This document shows positions 49,353-58,711 of a stretch of 64,000 bases of DNA, one piece after another. This stretch comes from Pseudomonas furukawaii (GTDB lineage Bacteria; Pseudomonadota; Gammaproteobacteria; Pseudomonadales; Pseudomonadaceae): positions 5,704,001 through 5,768,000 of the forward strand of contig NZ_AP014862.1 in assembly GCF_002355475.1 (NCBI RefSeq). Reading direction: 5' to 3'. Within the stretch, counting starts at the first letter, position 1. Each line of letters begins with the position of its first letter. The notes below the pieces were generated by a model. That model made no database searches, was not told the DNA's origin, and was given only the letters and a program-made list of their open reading frames with translations. A program made the translations under genes and the position numbers.

Positions 49353-50270
49353 TCAGGACTGGCTGGCCGGCGGTGTAGCGGGTGCGGCGGGAGCGGAGGT
49401 GGGGGCTGCAGCCGGAACCGGAGCAGCCGCGACCGGTGCGGCCACGGGTGCCGGAGTCGCCGCCGGGGTCGGGGCTGCGGGCTTGGCGGCCTTGGCTGCT
49501 GCGGGCTTCCTGGCGGCCGGCTTCTTCGCTGCTGCCGGTTTCGCCGCGGCGGGCTTGGCAGCCGCAGCCGGCTTGGCAGCGGCTTTCGCTACGGCGGGCT
49601 TGGCTGCAGCCGGTTTGGCCGCCGGTTTAGCCGCTGCCTTGGCGGCCGGTTTGGCGGCCGTGGCGGGCTTCGCGGCGGCGGCCGGCTTGGCTGCTGCGGC
49701 GGGTTTCGCAGCAGCAGCCTTCGGTGCCGGCTTGGCAGCAGCGGTCTTGGCAGCAGGTTTGGCGGCTGGCTTGGCAGCGGGTTTCGCGGCAGCCTTGGGT
49801 GCCGGTTTGGCGGCAACCTTGGCGGCGGGCTTGACCGCCTTGGCCGATACGCCGGTGAGCTTCTCGAGCTGCTTGGTCAGGGCATCCACCTTGCCTTGCA
49901 GATCCTTCACCTCAGAGCGGCTGGGCACGCCGAGACGGGAAATGGCGCTGTTCAGACGCTTGTCGAAAGCCTCCTCCAGCTCGCTCCACTTGCCGATCGC
50001 CTTGCCCTTGACCTCTTCGACCTTGGACTTGGCGGTGTCGACACGGGTGCCGACCTTCGACTTGACCGCATCTACCTGCTTGTCCACCTCGGTCTTGGCC
50101 TGCTTCTCGGCCTTCTCGCCATCCTTGACCAGCGTATCGAACAGCTTGGAGCCGTCGTTGCTGATCTTCGAGTAGGCCCCCAAGCCAGCCAACCAGATCT
50201 GGCGCGAGTATTTCTCGATCTCGCCGATCCAGGAGTTGGTGTCTTTATCGGTTTTTTTCTTGCCAGCCAT
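49353..50270 (-). CDS. phaF: granule-associated phasin PhaF with histone-like tail
   Basis: 305-residue phasin. Residues 1 to about 140 form the amphipathic/coiled-coil phasin domain with the conserved block RQIWLAGLGAY (24-34), shared with PhaI. Residues about 146-265 are Lys-Pro-Ala-Ala repeats like histone H1 that bind DNA. In P. putida this tethers PHA granules to the nucleoid and secures their segregation. The last ~40 residues are Ala/Pro-rich and almost free of lysine, and the protein is longer than P. putida PhaF (about 255). A lysine-rich start (MAGKKKTDKD) is typical. Transcribed with phaI, 10 bases apart. Confidence 0.94.
   Translation of the reverse strand: MAGKKKTDKDTNSWIGEIEKYSRQIWLAGLGAYSKISNDGSKLFDTLVKDGEKAEKQAKTEVDKQVDAVKSKVGTRVDTAKSKVEEVKGKAIGKWSELEEAFDKRLNSAISRLGVPSRSEVKDLQGKVDALTKQLEKLTGVSAKAVKPAAKVAAKPAPKAAAKPAAKPAAKPAAKTAAAKPAPKAAAAKPAAAAKPAAAAKPATAAKPAAKAAAKPAAKPAAAKPAVAKAAAKPAAAAKPAAAKPAAAKKPAARKPAAAKAAKPAAPTPAATPAPVAAPVAAAPVPAAAPTSAPAAPATPPASQS
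49356..49835 (-). repeat. low-complexity Ala/Pro/Lys-coding repeat in phaF
   Basis: Irregular repeats of the codon pattern for Ala-Ala-Lys-Pro fill about 480 bases. Units are imperfect and differ by one or a few codons, as expected from slippage or recombination. The lysines stop about 40 codons before the end. Confidence 0.85.
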
Positions 50271-50280
50271 CCTGCTCTCC

Positions 50281-50712
50281 TTATTTGGTTCGCGCGACGT
50301 GCTCGAGCAACGCGCTCAGCTCATCAAGCTTAGCAGAGAGTGCCTCAACGTCCTGCCGGGAGGGAATACCGATGCGGTTGAGTGCGCTCGCCACGCGGGC
50401 GTCGAACGCCTTCTCGATCTTGTCGAGTTTCACCTCGACCTTCTCCTTGACACCAGTGACGCTGCTCTTGACCGCATCGAACTGGCTGTTGGCGGCTTCC
50501 ACCTGCTCCTCGACGAGCTTCTTGCCCTGCTTCTCGACGCCTTCGCCGGCCTTCACCAGCTCCTTGAAATAGTCGACGCCCTCGGCCCCCGCCTTGGCGT
50601 AGGCCCCCAGGCCCGCCAGCCAGATCTTGCGAGCGTAGAGCTTCACGTCGGCCAGCACGGTGGGCTTGCTTTCGACTTTCTCGACCTTCTTCTTGACGGC
50701 AACTTTAGCCAT
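50281..50712 (-). CDS. phaI: phasin PhaI
   Basis: 143-residue granule surface protein, all-helical. Block YARKIWLAGLGAYAKAG (residues about 26-42) matches PhaF, and a Lys/Glu heptad coiled coil follows. The start at 50712 has GAGGTG four bases upstream and gives MAKVAVKKK; an ATG four codons earlier is less likely. First gene of the phaI-phaF unit, divergent in function from the biosynthetic operon and usually the more strongly transcribed one. Confidence 0.95.
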   Translation of the reverse strand: MAKVAVKKKVEKVESKPTVLADVKLYARKIWLAGLGAYAKAGAEGVDYFKELVKAGEGVEKQGKKLVEEQVEAANSQFDAVKSSVTGVKEKVEVKLDKIEKAFDARVASALNRIGIPSRQDVEALSAKLDELSALLEHVARTK

Positions 50713-50781
50713 GGTGCACCTCACGCGAAATGGTAGATGTCTCGCCCTTTCTCAGGGCTTGAGCGCAAGGTATCGGGGAAA

Positions 50782-50809
50782 ATTAGAAACCGCATACTAG
50801 CCGCGGCAA
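50782..50809 (-). promoter_or_regulatory. candidate phaI promoter
   Basis: On the minus strand TTGCCG (50809-50804), 16 bases, TCTAAT (50787-50782), about 70 bases before phaI. Moderate sigma-70 match. Confidence 0.4.
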
Positions 50810-50830
50810 AGGCGCCCCGAGCGGGGCACC

Positions 50831-50856
50831 GGTGGGAGCGAACTCATCCGCGAAGC
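50831..50856. repeat. REP-like element
   Basis: GGTGGGAGCGAACTCATCCG then CGAAGC closely resembles the Pseudomonas REP core GTGGGAGCGAATTCATTCGCGAA, an extragenic palindrome (GCGAAnnCATnnGCGAA). It lies between the small PHA gene and the phaI promoter, 22 bases after the stop on the minus strand. Confidence 0.65.
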
Positions 50857-50877
50857 GCCCCCAGCAGAGGGGCCGGC

Positions 50878-51153
50878 TCAGGCCAGGTATTCGTCCAGCG
50901 CCTTCTCGATCTCGCGCTTGATGCTGCCGCTCATGGCCGAGAGCAACAGGCCCAGCTTCACCTCGACGCGCACCTTGGCGTCATTCACCTCGATTTCACC
51001 GTCAGCGCCGCTGCGCTTGAACTCCAGGGTGTCGCCACGCCACTGATAGCGCACGTCGTACTCCCGGGCGAGGCGCTCGGCCAGTTTCTCGGCTTTCTCG
51101 CGCACCGCCTCGCGGCCGAGGTGGTGGGGACGTTCGACGTGGATACGGGCCAT
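50878..51153 (-). CDS. polyhydroxyalkanoic acid system family protein
   Basis: 91-residue protein of the small family found beside PHA loci (TIGR02610 type). It starts MARIHVERPHHLGREAVREKAEKLAE and then forms a beta strand-rich part (VRYQWRGDTLEFKRSGADG). The fold resembles a compact helix-beta module. No enzyme motif is present and the role is unknown. Start at 51153; the frame open to 51264 would overlap the ubiE promoter. Followed on its own strand by a small GC hairpin (about 50815-50832). Confidence 0.8.
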   Translation of the reverse strand: MARIHVERPHHLGREAVREKAEKLAERLAREYDVRYQWRGDTLEFKRSGADGEIEVNDAKVRVEVKLGLLLSAMSGSIKREIEKALDEYLA

Positions 51154-51284
51154 TGCGCTACTCCTGACTGCGACTTTCGGTCGCGCGACTATAGCGCGAG
51201 GGCGGGGGGCGTCGCACGCCGTTGCCAAGACAAAGGCGGGCGCCGGCATTAGAATGGCCGCCACTCAAATCCGGTGGCAGCGAC

Positions 51285-52055
51285 ATGAACGACCAGCGCA
51301 AAGGCAACGACGCCGAACCCACGACGCATTTCGGCTACAAGCAGGTTCCCGAAAGCCAGAAGGCCGAAAAGGTCGCCGAGGTGTTCCACTCGGTGGCGGC
51401 CAAGTACGACCTGATGAACGACCTGATGTCGGGCGGCGTGCACCGTTTGTGGAAGCGTTTCACCATCGAGCTGTCCGGCGTGCGACCGGGCAACCGCGTG
51501 CTGGACATCGCCGGCGGTACCGGCGACCTCACCCGCCAGTTCTCCCGCCTGGTGGGCGCGACCGGCGAGGTGGTGCTCGCCGACATCAACGCCTCCATGC
51601 TCAAGGTGGGCCGCGACAAGCTGCTGGACAGCGGCGTCGCCGGCAACGTCAGCTTCGTCCAGGCCGACGCCGAGAAGCTGCCCTTCCCCGACAATCACTT
51701 CGATGTGGTCACCATCGCCTTCGGCCTGCGCAACGTCACCCACAAGGACGAGGCGCTGCGCTCCATGCTGCGGGTCCTCAAGCCCGGCGGCCGCCTGCTG
51801 GTGCTGGAGTTCTCCAAACCCACCAGCGGCCTGCTGTCCAAGGCCTACGACGCCTACTCCTTCAGCCTGCTGCCGCTGATGGGCAAGCTGATCACCAACG
51901 ACGCCGAGAGCTACCGCTACCTGGCCGAGTCGATCCGCATGCACCCCGACCAGGAAACCCTGAAGGCCATGATGGTGGAGGCCGGCTTCGAGCGGACCAC
52001 CTACCACAACATGACCGGCGGCATCGTCGCCCTGCACCGCGGCATCAAGCCCTGA
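51285..52055 (+). CDS. ubiE: UbiE/MenG C-methyltransferase
   Basis: 256-residue class I SAM methyltransferase, catalysing the C-methylation in ubiquinone (and menaquinone) synthesis. SAM motif [15 protein letters not shown] is at about 71-85, with the family signatures [20 protein letters not shown] and [13 protein letters not shown]. The start MNDQRKGND at 51285 is preferred to the frame from 51222. The ubiJ start overlaps its stop by one base (TGATG), so ubiE-ubiJ-ubiB form one unit. Confidence 0.96.
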   Translation: MNDQRKGNDAEPTTHFGYKQVPESQKAEKVAEVFHSVAAKYDLMNDLMSGGVHRLWKRFTIELSGVRPGNRVLDIAGGTGDLTRQFSRLVGATGEVVLADINASMLKVGRDKLLDSGVAGNVSFVQADAEKLPFPDNHFDVVTIAFGLRNVTHKDEALRSMLRVLKPGGRLLVLEFSKPTSGLLSKAYDAYSFSLLPLMGKLITNDAESYRYLAESIRMHPDQETLKAMMVEAGFERTTYHNMTGGIVALHRGIKP

Positions 52056-52672
52056 TGCTGACCCAGGCGCTGCTGGCCGGAATCGAGCTCGGCCTGAACC
52101 GGGTGCTGGCCCTGGACAGCACCGCCTTGCCGCGCCTGTCCGCCCTGGAAGGCAGCGTCATCGAAGTGGACTGCCAGAGCCCCGCGCTGACCCTCTTCCT
52201 GCTCCCCGGCGGTGACGGACTCAAGCTCTCGGCCCACTGGTCCGTCCCCGCCGATTGCCGTCTGCGCGCCCCCGCCGGGAGCCTGCTGAAACTCGCCATC
52301 AGCCAGGACAAGACCGCCGTGTTGCACAGCCCGGACGTCAGCCTCGACGGCGACAGCGCCGTGCTGCTGGAGCTGGCCGCCATCCTCCAGGACCTGGAGC
52401 TGGACTGGGAGTACGAACTCTCCCGCTGGCTCGGCCCCGTGGGCACCCAGTTGCTCGCCGGCCACCTGAAAAGCCGCGCCAGTTGGGCCGGCCAGGGCCT
52501 GGACAGCCTCAGGCAGAACCTCGCCGACTACCTGGCCGAGGAGTCCCGCACCCTGGTTGGGCGCCGCGAGGCCGAAGCCCGCTTCGCCGAGCTGGACCGC
52601 CTCAAGCTTGCCCTCGACCGCCTCGATGCCCGCGTCGAGCGCCTGAACCAGAGAAGCACCCCCAACGCATGA
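52055..52672 (+). CDS. ubiJ: ubiquinone biosynthesis accessory factor UbiJ (SCP2 domain)
   Basis: 205-residue protein with an N-terminal SCP2 lipid-binding domain. It is thought to present hydrophobic ubiquinone intermediates to the Ubi complex. N-terminal [15 protein letters not shown] and C-terminal helical [22 protein letters not shown] are typical. The start codon lies within the TGATG junction with ubiE. Its stop overlaps the ubiB start (ATGA). Confidence 0.9.
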   Translation: MLTQALLAGIELGLNRVLALDSTALPRLSALEGSVIEVDCQSPALTLFLLPGGDGLKLSAHWSVPADCRLRAPAGSLLKLAISQDKTAVLHSPDVSLDGDSAVLLELAAILQDLELDWEYELSRWLGPVGTQLLAGHLKSRASWAGQGLDSLRQNLADYLAEESRTLVGRREAEARFAELDRLKLALDRLDARVERLNQRSTPNA

Positions 52673-54261
52673 AGCTGCTCGCCGCCCGCCGCCTGCTGCG
52701 CATCCAGCAGGTCGTCATCCGCTACCGCCTCGATGACCTGCTGTTCGAACTGCCGCTGCCCTGGTTCCTGCGGGCGCTGGCCTATGTCCTGCCCTGGCGC
52801 TGGCTGCCGCGCAAGACGCTGGACCTGTCCCGTGGTGCGCGCCTGCGCCTGGCCCTGGAGGACCTGGGACCGATCTTCATCAAGTTCGGCCAGTTGCTGT
52901 CCACCCGCCGCGACCTGATGCCGCCGGACATCGCCGATGAGCTGGCCCGCCTGCAGGACCAGGTGCCGCCCTTCTCCCCCGAGAAGGCCGTGGCGCGCAT
53001 CGAGGAAGAACTCGGCGCATCGGTCGGCGACCTCTTCGCCCGTTTCGACGTCGCGCCCCTGGCCTCCGCTTCGGTGGCCCAGGTCCATGCCGCCCAGCTC
53101 AAGAGCGGTGAAGAAGTGGTGGTGAAGGTGATCCGCCCCAACCTGCGGCCGATCATCCGCCAGGACCTCGCCTGGCTGTTCCTCCTCGCCCGCCTCGCCG
53201 AACGCGCCTCCGCCGACGCCCGCCGCCTGCGCCCGGTGGAAGTGGTGGACGACTACGCCAAGACCATCTACGACGAGCTCGACCTGCTGCGCGAGGCGGC
53301 CAACGCCAGCCAGCTCAGGCGCAACTTCGACGGCTCGCCGCTGCTCTACGTGCCCCAGGTCTACTGGGACCTCTGCCGCCCCAAGGTGCTGGTGATGGAG
53401 CGTATCTACGGCATCCCGGTGACCGACCTGGCCACCCTGGCCGACCAGCGCACCGACATGAAGCTGCTGGCCGAGCGCGGCGTGGAGATCTTCTTCACCC
53501 AGGTGTTCCGCGACAGCTTCTTCCACGCCGACATGCACCCGGGGAACATCTTCGTCAGCACCCGCCAGCCCTGGAACCCGCAATACATCGCCATCGACTG
53601 CGGCATCATCGGCAGCCTCACCCCCGAGGACCAGGACTACCTGGCGCGCAACCTGATCGCCTTCTTCAAGCGCGACTACCGCCGCGTCGCCCAACTGCAC
53701 ATCGACTCCGGCTGGGTGCCGCCGGAAACCCGGGTGAACGACTTCGAAGCGGCCATCCGCACCGTCTGCGAGCCCATCTTCGAGAAGCCGCTGAAGGACA
53801 TCTCCTTCGGCCAGTTGCTGCTGCGCCTGTTCCAGACCGCCCGCCGATTCAACATGGAGGTGCAGCCCCAACTGGTGCTGCTGCAGAAGACCCTGCTGAA
53901 CATCGAGGGCCTGGGCCGCCAGCTCTACCCGGACCTCGACCTCTGGTCCACCGCCCAGCCCTTCCTCGAGCGCTGGATGCGCGAGCGGGTCAGCCCCCTG
54001 CACCTGCTGCGAAATCTCCAGCAACAAGCCGAGCAGGTGCCCCACCTGTCGCAGATGGCCCGGGAAACCCTGGAGCGCCTGACCCAGCCCGGCGCCATGG
54101 CGAAGCAGGCGGAACCCGCGAAAACCGTCGAATGGCCGGCTCGCCTGCTGGGCGCCCTGCTGGTCGCCGGCGCCGCCGCGCAGGACCTCGCGCCCACCGC
54201 CGAGACCTGGCCGAGCTGGCTGATGCTGGCCGGCGGTCTCTATCTGGTGCTACGCCGATAG
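52669..54261 (+). CDS. ubiB: UbiB, ABC1/ADCK-family ubiquinone biosynthesis kinase-like protein
   Basis: 530-residue atypical kinase/ATPase required for ubiquinone synthesis, probably helping membrane extraction of precursors. The KxGQ motif is present ([16 protein letters not shown]). Next come the Ala-rich loop [15 protein letters not shown], the catalytic [10 protein letters not shown], and AIDCGIIG as the DFG-like block. The C-terminus has hydrophobic segments ([25 protein letters not shown]) that anchor it in the inner membrane. The long upstream open frame belongs to ubiJ in another register. Confidence 0.95.
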   Translation: MKLLAARRLLRIQQVVIRYRLDDLLFELPLPWFLRALAYVLPWRWLPRKTLDLSRGARLRLALEDLGPIFIKFGQLLSTRRDLMPPDIADELARLQDQVPPFSPEKAVARIEEELGASVGDLFARFDVAPLASASVAQVHAAQLKSGEEVVVKVIRPNLRPIIRQDLAWLFLLARLAERASADARRLRPVEVVDDYAKTIYDELDLLREAANASQLRRNFDGSPLLYVPQVYWDLCRPKVLVMERIYGIPVTDLATLADQRTDMKLLAERGVEIFFTQVFRDSFFHADMHPGNIFVSTRQPWNPQYIAIDCGIIGSLTPEDQDYLARNLIAFFKRDYRRVAQLHIDSGWVPPETRVNDFEAAIRTVCEPIFEKPLKDISFGQLLLRLFQTARRFNMEVQPQLVLLQKTLLNIEGLGRQLYPDLDLWSTAQPFLERWMRERVSPLHLLRNLQQQAEQVPHLSQMARETLERLTQPGAMAKQAEPAKTVEWPARLLGALLVAGAAAQDLAPTAETWPSWLMLAGGLYLVLRR

Positions 54262-54340
54262 CCAGCCCGAAATCACGCTGGCACACTAGTTCGAATCCGA
54301 GCGCCGGTCCCCCACGACCGGCCACGCAGTGGAAAACCCG

Positions 54341-54742
54341 ATGAAAGACTGGCTGGAAGAGATCAACTGGAACGCCGATGGCCTGGTGCCGGCGATCGCC
54401 CAGGACCACAAGACGGGCCGCGTTCTGATGATGGCCTGGATGAACCGCGAATCCCTCGCGCTCACCGTCGCCGAGAACCGCGCCATCTACTGGTCACGCT
54501 CCCGTGGCAAGCTCTGGCGCAAGGGCGAGGAGTCCGGTCATGTGCAGCGCCTCCACGAGCTGCGCCTGGACTGCGACGCCGACGTCATCATCCTGATGGT
54601 GGAGCAGTTGGGCGGCATCGCCTGCCATACTGGCCGGGAAAGCTGCTTCTACCGCGTTTTCGAGGACGGCGGCTGGAAGACCGTCGACGCCGTGCTCAAG
54701 GATCCCCATGCCATCTACGCCGCAGGACACCACCATGAGTGA
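54341..54742 (+). CDS. hisI: phosphoribosyl-AMP cyclohydrolase HisI
   Basis: 133-residue Zn/Mg hydrolase opening the ring of PR-AMP in histidine synthesis. Typical strings: [29 protein letters not shown], and the metal-binding DCDAD. A cysteine pair lies in [13 protein letters not shown]. Unlike E. coli, HisI and HisE are separate genes here. Start at 54341, GGAAAA four bases upstream. It overlaps hisE by 8 bases. Confidence 0.97.
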   Translation: MKDWLEEINWNADGLVPAIAQDHKTGRVLMMAWMNRESLALTVAENRAIYWSRSRGKLWRKGEESGHVQRLHELRLDCDADVIILMVEQLGGIACHTGRESCFYRVFEDGGWKTVDAVLKDPHAIYAAGHHHE

Positions 54743-55070
54743 CACCCTCGCCCGCCTGGCCGAGGTGCTGGAAGAGCGCAAGAATGCCGCGCCGGACAGC
54801 TCCTACGTCGCCAGCCTGTACCACAAGGGCCTGAACAAGATCCTGGAGAAGGTCGGCGAGGAAGCCGTGGAAACCATCATCGCCGCCAAGGACGCCGCCG
54901 CGGGTGGCGACGCCAGCGACGTCATCTACGAAACCGCCGATCTCTGGTTCCACAGCCTGGTCATGCTCGCCGCCCTCGGCCAGCACCCCCAGGCCGTCCT
55001 GGATGAACTGGATCGTCGCTTCGGCCTGTCCGGGCACGCCGAGAAGGCCGCCCGCCAGCCCTCCGCCTGA
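54735..55070 (+). CDS. hisE: phosphoribosyl-ATP pyrophosphatase HisE
   Basis: 111-residue MazG-like all-alpha enzyme that converts PR-ATP to PR-AMP. Metal/substrate residues are in [13 protein letters not shown] and the helix [13 protein letters not shown]. The start at 54735 ([12 protein letters not shown]) overlaps the hisI stop. Followed by tatA after 25 bases. Confidence 0.97.
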   Translation: MSDTLARLAEVLEERKNAAPDSSYVASLYHKGLNKILEKVGEEAVETIIAAKDAAAGGDASDVIYETADLWFHSLVMLAALGQHPQAVLDELDRRFGLSGHAEKAARQPSA

Positions 55071-55095
55071 CAAAGACAATCAAGAGGAACACACC

Positions 55096-55359
55096 ATGGG
55101 TATTTTCGACTGGAAACACTGGCTGGTCATTCTCATCGTCGTCGTACTGGTCTTCGGCACCAAGCGCCTGAAGAACCTCGGTTCCGACGTCGGCGAAGCC
55201 ATCAAGGGCTTCCGCAAGGCCATGAACACCGAGGAAGGCGACAAGACTCCCGAGCAACCGTCCACCACCGCCCAGCAGACCGGCGCCCCGCTGAACCAGC
55301 CGCACACCATCGACGGCCAGGCGCAGAAGGTGCAGGACCCCGTGACCCGCAAGGACTGA
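55096..55359 (+). CDS. tatA: Sec-independent protein translocase TatA
   Basis: 87-residue pore subunit of the twin-arginine export system. A short N-terminal membrane helix (about 7-20, [15 protein letters not shown]) is followed by the amphipathic helix [21 protein letters not shown] (split by a Phe-Gly hinge) and a polar tail. ATG at 55096 has AGAGGAA upstream. First of tatABC. Confidence 0.96.
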   Translation: MGIFDWKHWLVILIVVVLVFGTKRLKNLGSDVGEAIKGFRKAMNTEEGDKTPEQPSTTAQQTGAPLNQPHTIDGQAQKVQDPVTRKD

Positions 55360-55365
55360 TGCACC

Positions 55366-55887
55366 ATGTTCGGTATCAGCTTCGGTGAATTGCTGCTGAT
55401 CGGCCTGATCGCCCTCCTGGTGCTCGGGCCGGAGCGGCTGCCAGGCGCGGCGCGCACGGCCGGGCTGTGGATCGGTCGTCTCAAGCGCAGCTTCAACACC
55501 ATCAAGACGGAAGTGGAGCGCGAGATCGGCGCGGACGAGATTCGCCGCCAGCTGCATAACGAACACATCATGGCGCTGGAGAAACAGATCAAGGACAGCA
55601 TCGTCCCGCCGACGATGGAATCCCTGCTCTCCGACGGCGAGCCCGAGGCCGACGCCCCTGCCGCAGCGCCGACCAGCCCGGCCCCGGCCGCCACGGCACC
55701 CGCTGCGGCCAGCCCGGCACCGGCACAGCCGGCCACCGCCGCACCTGCGCCGAGCGCGCCGGCTGCCCCCCAATCGACCGGCCAGGGCACACCCGCCCAG
55801 GCGCCAGCGCCCGCGGCGAACGCCCCGGCCAGCGGTGCCGCACCGCAGGTCCCTGTAGAACCGCCACAGCCGTCCCGCACCCCATGA
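55366..55887 (+). CDS. tatB: Sec-independent protein translocase TatB
   Basis: 173-residue partner of TatC in twin-arginine signal recognition. It begins [26 protein letters not shown], with the Glu8 and Gly-Pro hinge typical of TatB. After the amphipathic helix, the last ~80 residues are Ala/Pro low-complexity. The stop overlaps tatC by ATGA. Confidence 0.95.
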   Translation: MFGISFGELLLIGLIALLVLGPERLPGAARTAGLWIGRLKRSFNTIKTEVEREIGADEIRRQLHNEHIMALEKQIKDSIVPPTMESLLSDGEPEADAPAAAPTSPAPAATAPAAASPAPAQPATAAPAPSAPAAPQSTGQGTPAQAPAPAANAPASGAAPQVPVEPPQPSRTP

Positions 55888-56684
55888 GCGACCAGAAGCC
55901 GGAACTGGACCAGGAAATGCCCCTGGTCTCGCACCTCACCGAACTGCGTACGCGGCTGTTGCGCTGCGTCGCAGCGATCTTCCTGATCTTCGCCTGCCTG
56001 TTCTACTTCGCCCAGAAGATCTACACCCTGGTCTCGGCGCCCCTGCGCCAGTACCTGCCGGAAGGCGCCACCATGATCGCCACCGACGTGGCCTCGCCCT
56101 TCCTGACCCCCTTCAAGCTGACCATGGTGGTCGCGCTCTTTCTCGCCATGCCGGTGATCCTGCATCAGGTCTGGGGCTTCATCGCCCCCGGCCTGTACAA
56201 GCACGAGAAGCGCATCGCCATGCCCCTGCTGGTGTCCAGCATCCTGCTGTTCTACGCCGGCATGGCCTTCGCCTACTTCCTGGTGTTCCCGCTGATCTTC
56301 CACTTCTTCGCCAGCGTCACCCCCGAAGGCGTGTCGATGATGACCGACATCAGCAGCTACCTCGACTTCGTGATGACGCTGTTCTTCGCCTTCGGCGTCG
56401 CCTTCGAGATTCCCGTGGCGGTGGTGCTGCTGATCTGGATCGGCGTGGTGAACGTCGAGTACCTGAAGCGCATCCGCCCCTACGTCATCATCGGCTGCTT
56501 CGTCGTGGGCATGATCCTCACCCCGCCGGACATCTTCTCCCAGACGCTGCTGGCGGTGCCGATGTGGCTGCTGTTCGAGGTGGGCCTGCTGTTCGGCAGC
56601 ATGATCCGCAAGCGCGGCGACCACCCCGAGGACGAGGCCGGCGACTCCAGCGAGCCGCCACAACCGCCCGCGCCGCTGTCTTGA
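55884..56684 (+). CDS. tatC: Sec-independent protein translocase TatC
   Basis: 266-residue polytopic inner-membrane receptor for twin-arginine signal peptides. Six membrane helices are evident. The N-terminal motif [13 protein letters not shown] and [10 protein letters not shown] are family signatures. The last ~20 residues are acidic and Pro-rich. The final TGA overlaps the TTG start of rsmE (TTGA), so the latter is coupled. Confidence 0.97.
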   Translation: MSDQKPELDQEMPLVSHLTELRTRLLRCVAAIFLIFACLFYFAQKIYTLVSAPLRQYLPEGATMIATDVASPFLTPFKLTMVVALFLAMPVILHQVWGFIAPGLYKHEKRIAMPLLVSSILLFYAGMAFAYFLVFPLIFHFFASVTPEGVSMMTDISSYLDFVMTLFFAFGVAFEIPVAVVLLIWIGVVNVEYLKRIRPYVIIGCFVVGMILTPPDIFSQTLLAVPMWLLFEVGLLFGSMIRKRGDHPEDEAGDSSEPPQPPAPLS

Positions 56685-57388
56685 ACCTGCTGCTCCTCGA
56701 GGACGCCGACTTCATCGCGGCGAACCGGGCGCGCCTGGAAGGCCGTCGTCTGAAGCACCTGCATGAGGTCCACCGCGCCGAGGCCGGCGACACCCTTCGG
56801 GTCGGCCGCCTCGGCGGGTCGATGGGCCAGGGCCACCTGCTGCGCCTGGACGCGGACATGGCCGAGCTGGAGGTGACCCTCGACCAGCCGCCGCCGGCCA
56901 AGCTGCCCCTCACCCTGCTGCTGGCCCTGCCACGGCCGAAGATGCTCCGTCGCGTGCTCCAGACCGTCGCCGCCATGGGCGTGCCGCGCCTGGTGCTGCT
57001 GAACAGCTACCGGGTGGAAAAGAGCTTCTGGCAGACCCCCTTCCTCGAACCCGAGGCCATCCGCGAACAACTGATCCTGGGACTCGAGCAGGCGCGGGAC
57101 ACCCGACTCCCCGACGTGCTGATCGAAAAGCGCTTCAAGCCCTTCGTCGAAGACCGCCTGCCCGCCCTTGCCGCCGACACCCTGGGGCTGGTGGGCCACC
57201 CCGGCGACTTTCCCGCCTGCCCGCGCGCCGTGGAACGGCCCGTGACCCTGGCCATCGGCCCCGAAGGAGGCTGGATTCCCTACGAGGTGGAGAAGCTGCA
57301 AGCAGCCGGCCTGCAGCCGGTGCAACTGGGGGAGCGCATCCTTCGGGTAGAGACCGCCGTCACAGCCCTGCTTGCCCGATTGTTCTGA
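56681..57388 (+). CDS. rsmE: 16S rRNA (uracil-1498-N3)-methyltransferase RsmE
   Basis: 235-residue SPOUT methyltransferase. The C-terminal knot has [14 protein letters not shown] and [17 protein letters not shown], which hold SAM. The N-terminal PUA-like domain covers about 1-70. Start set at the TTG at 56681, giving [12 protein letters not shown]; this overlaps tatC by 4 bases. An earlier open frame is only tatC read in another register. Confidence 0.9.
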   Translation: MNLLLLEDADFIAANRARLEGRRLKHLHEVHRAEAGDTLRVGRLGGSMGQGHLLRLDADMAELEVTLDQPPPAKLPLTLLLALPRPKMLRRVLQTVAAMGVPRLVLLNSYRVEKSFWQTPFLEPEAIREQLILGLEQARDTRLPDVLIEKRFKPFVEDRLPALAADTLGLVGHPGDFPACPRAVERPVTLAIGPEGGWIPYEVEKLQAAGLQPVQLGERILRVETAVTALLARLF

Positions 57389-57439
57389 GGCCCCGGGCTG
57401 GCGTAGGCTTTTCCTGAACCCAAGGCCGAGGATCCCGCC

Positions 57440-57862
57440 ATGCGCCCGCTGACCATCGACCTCGACCAGCTCGCCTTCGCCCTCAACACCGCCGGACTGG
57501 ACCACTACCTGGACCTGCTGAGCGGCAAGGTGCTGCTGATTCCCGAAGAAGACGCCGACCCCGAACTGGAGACCCTGCTGCGGGAGGAGCCCGAGCGCTT
57601 CCTGCTGGTGGAGCCCCTGAGCCAGGGCGACGAGCTCCGGCTGATGCAGGAGTTCCTCCACGAAGTGGTCCATCCCCACGCCTTTTCCGCCCTGGAGCAG
57701 GCCCTGGCCGGGCGCAAGCCGGCCCGTACCTTCCGACACATCCTGATGGAGTACCCCGTGCTACTGGAGGCCTGGCACCAGTTCGAAGCCGCGCGCCTGC
57801 GGGAGCTGGCCCAGGACTGGCTGGAAGAGAACGAACTCAAGCCGGCGACGCCCTTGCACTGA
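57440..57862 (+). CDS. UPF0158 family protein
   Basis: 140-residue soluble acidic protein of the UPF0158 family. It begins MRPLTIDLDQLAFALN and carries the family pattern ...RFLLVEPLSQGDE... and YPVLLEAWHQFE. Function unknown; no catalytic motif is visible. Separated from rsmE by 51 bases and convergent with the ABC transporter gene on the other strand. Confidence 0.75.
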   Translation: MRPLTIDLDQLAFALNTAGLDHYLDLLSGKVLLIPEEDADPELETLLREEPERFLLVEPLSQGDELRLMQEFLHEVVHPHAFSALEQALAGRKPARTFRHILMEYPVLLEAWHQFEAARLRELAQDWLEENELKPATPLH

Positions 57863-57867
57863 AACCT

Positions 57868-57931
57868 TGCGGGGCATACCGATCCCCGCATCATCCAGCC
57901 GCTTGGGCCAGGCGCAGCGCGGCCCAAGCGG
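57868..57931. terminator. two hairpins between convergent genes
   Basis: TGCGGGG / CCCCGCA (57868-57874 / 57884-57890) and CCGCTTGGGCC / GGCCCAAGCGG (57899-57909 / 57921-57931), the second an 11-bp perfect stem. There is no T-tract. GCTCCGCTCAG is also repeated directly at 57941 and 57970. Confidence 0.5.
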
Positions 57932-57976
57932 CCGGCCTTCGCTCCGCTCAGCCACAACCTGCGAAACGGGCTCCGC

Positions 57977-58711
57977 TCAGAGCACCTGGCGCAGGAAGCT
58001 CTGCGCACGCGGGTCGCGGGGCGCGTCGAAGAACTGCGCGGGCGGCGCGTCCTCCAGCAGCTTGCCGTGATCGAAGAACAGCACCCGGTCGGCCACCTCG
58101 CGGGCAAAGCCCATCTCATGGGTGACGCAGACCATGGTCATGCCTTCCTGGGCCAACTGTTTCATCACATCCAGCACCTCGCCCACCATCTCCGGGTCCA
58201 GCGCCGATGTCGGCTCGTCGAACAGCATCACCTTGGGATCCATGCACAGGGCGCGGGCGATGGCGACCCGCTGCTGCTGACCGCCGGAGAGGCGCGAAGG
58301 GTACTCGTTGGCCTTCTGGGCGATCCCCACCTTGGCCAGCAGCGCCTGGGCCTTGGCCTCGCGCTCGGCCTTGCCGCGCTTGCGCACGACCTTCTGCGCC
58401 AGGCAGAGGTTCTCCAGCACCGTCATATGGGGGAACAGGTTGAAATGCTGGAACACCATGCCCACCTCGCGGCGGTAGGCGTTGATATCGGTCTTCGGAT
58501 TCGCGAGGTCGAGGCCGTCGATGCTCACCGAGCCGGAATCCAGTTCCTCCAGGCCGTTGAGGCAGCGCAGGAAGGTGGACTTGCCGGAGCCGGAGGGTCC
58601 GATCACCACCACCACCTCGCCACGCTTCACGGAGGTGGAGACGTTATCCACGGCCCGCACCTCATGGCCACGGGCATCGAAGACTTTCAGCAGGTTGCGG
58701 ACTTCAATCAC
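57977..58711 (-). CDS. polar amino-acid ABC transporter ATP-binding protein
   Basis: 244-residue ABC ATPase. Walker [13 protein letters not shown], signature [15 protein letters not shown], Walker [13 protein letters not shown], and H-loop [10 protein letters not shown]. Closest to the GlnQ/HisP group. GTG start; the first 8 bases overlap the permease stop. Substrate cannot be read here. Confidence 0.95.
   Translation of the reverse strand: MIEVRNLLKVFDARGHEVRAVDNVSTSVKRGEVVVVIGPSGSGKSTFLRCLNGLEELDSGSVSIDGLDLANPKTDINAYRREVGMVFQHFNLFPHMTVLENLCLAQKVVRKRGKAEREAKAQALLAKVGIAQKANEYPSRLSGGQQQRVAIARALCMDPKVMLFDEPTSALDPEMVGEVLDVMKQLAQEGMTMVCVTHEMGFAREVADRVLFFDHGKLLEDAPPAQFFDAPRDPRAQSFLRQVL

Noticed and set aside
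49356-49835. The repeated block as a CRISPR array
   Set aside because: The repeats are codon-level Ala-Lys-Pro units inside an intact gene, without constant repeats or unique spacers of fixed size.
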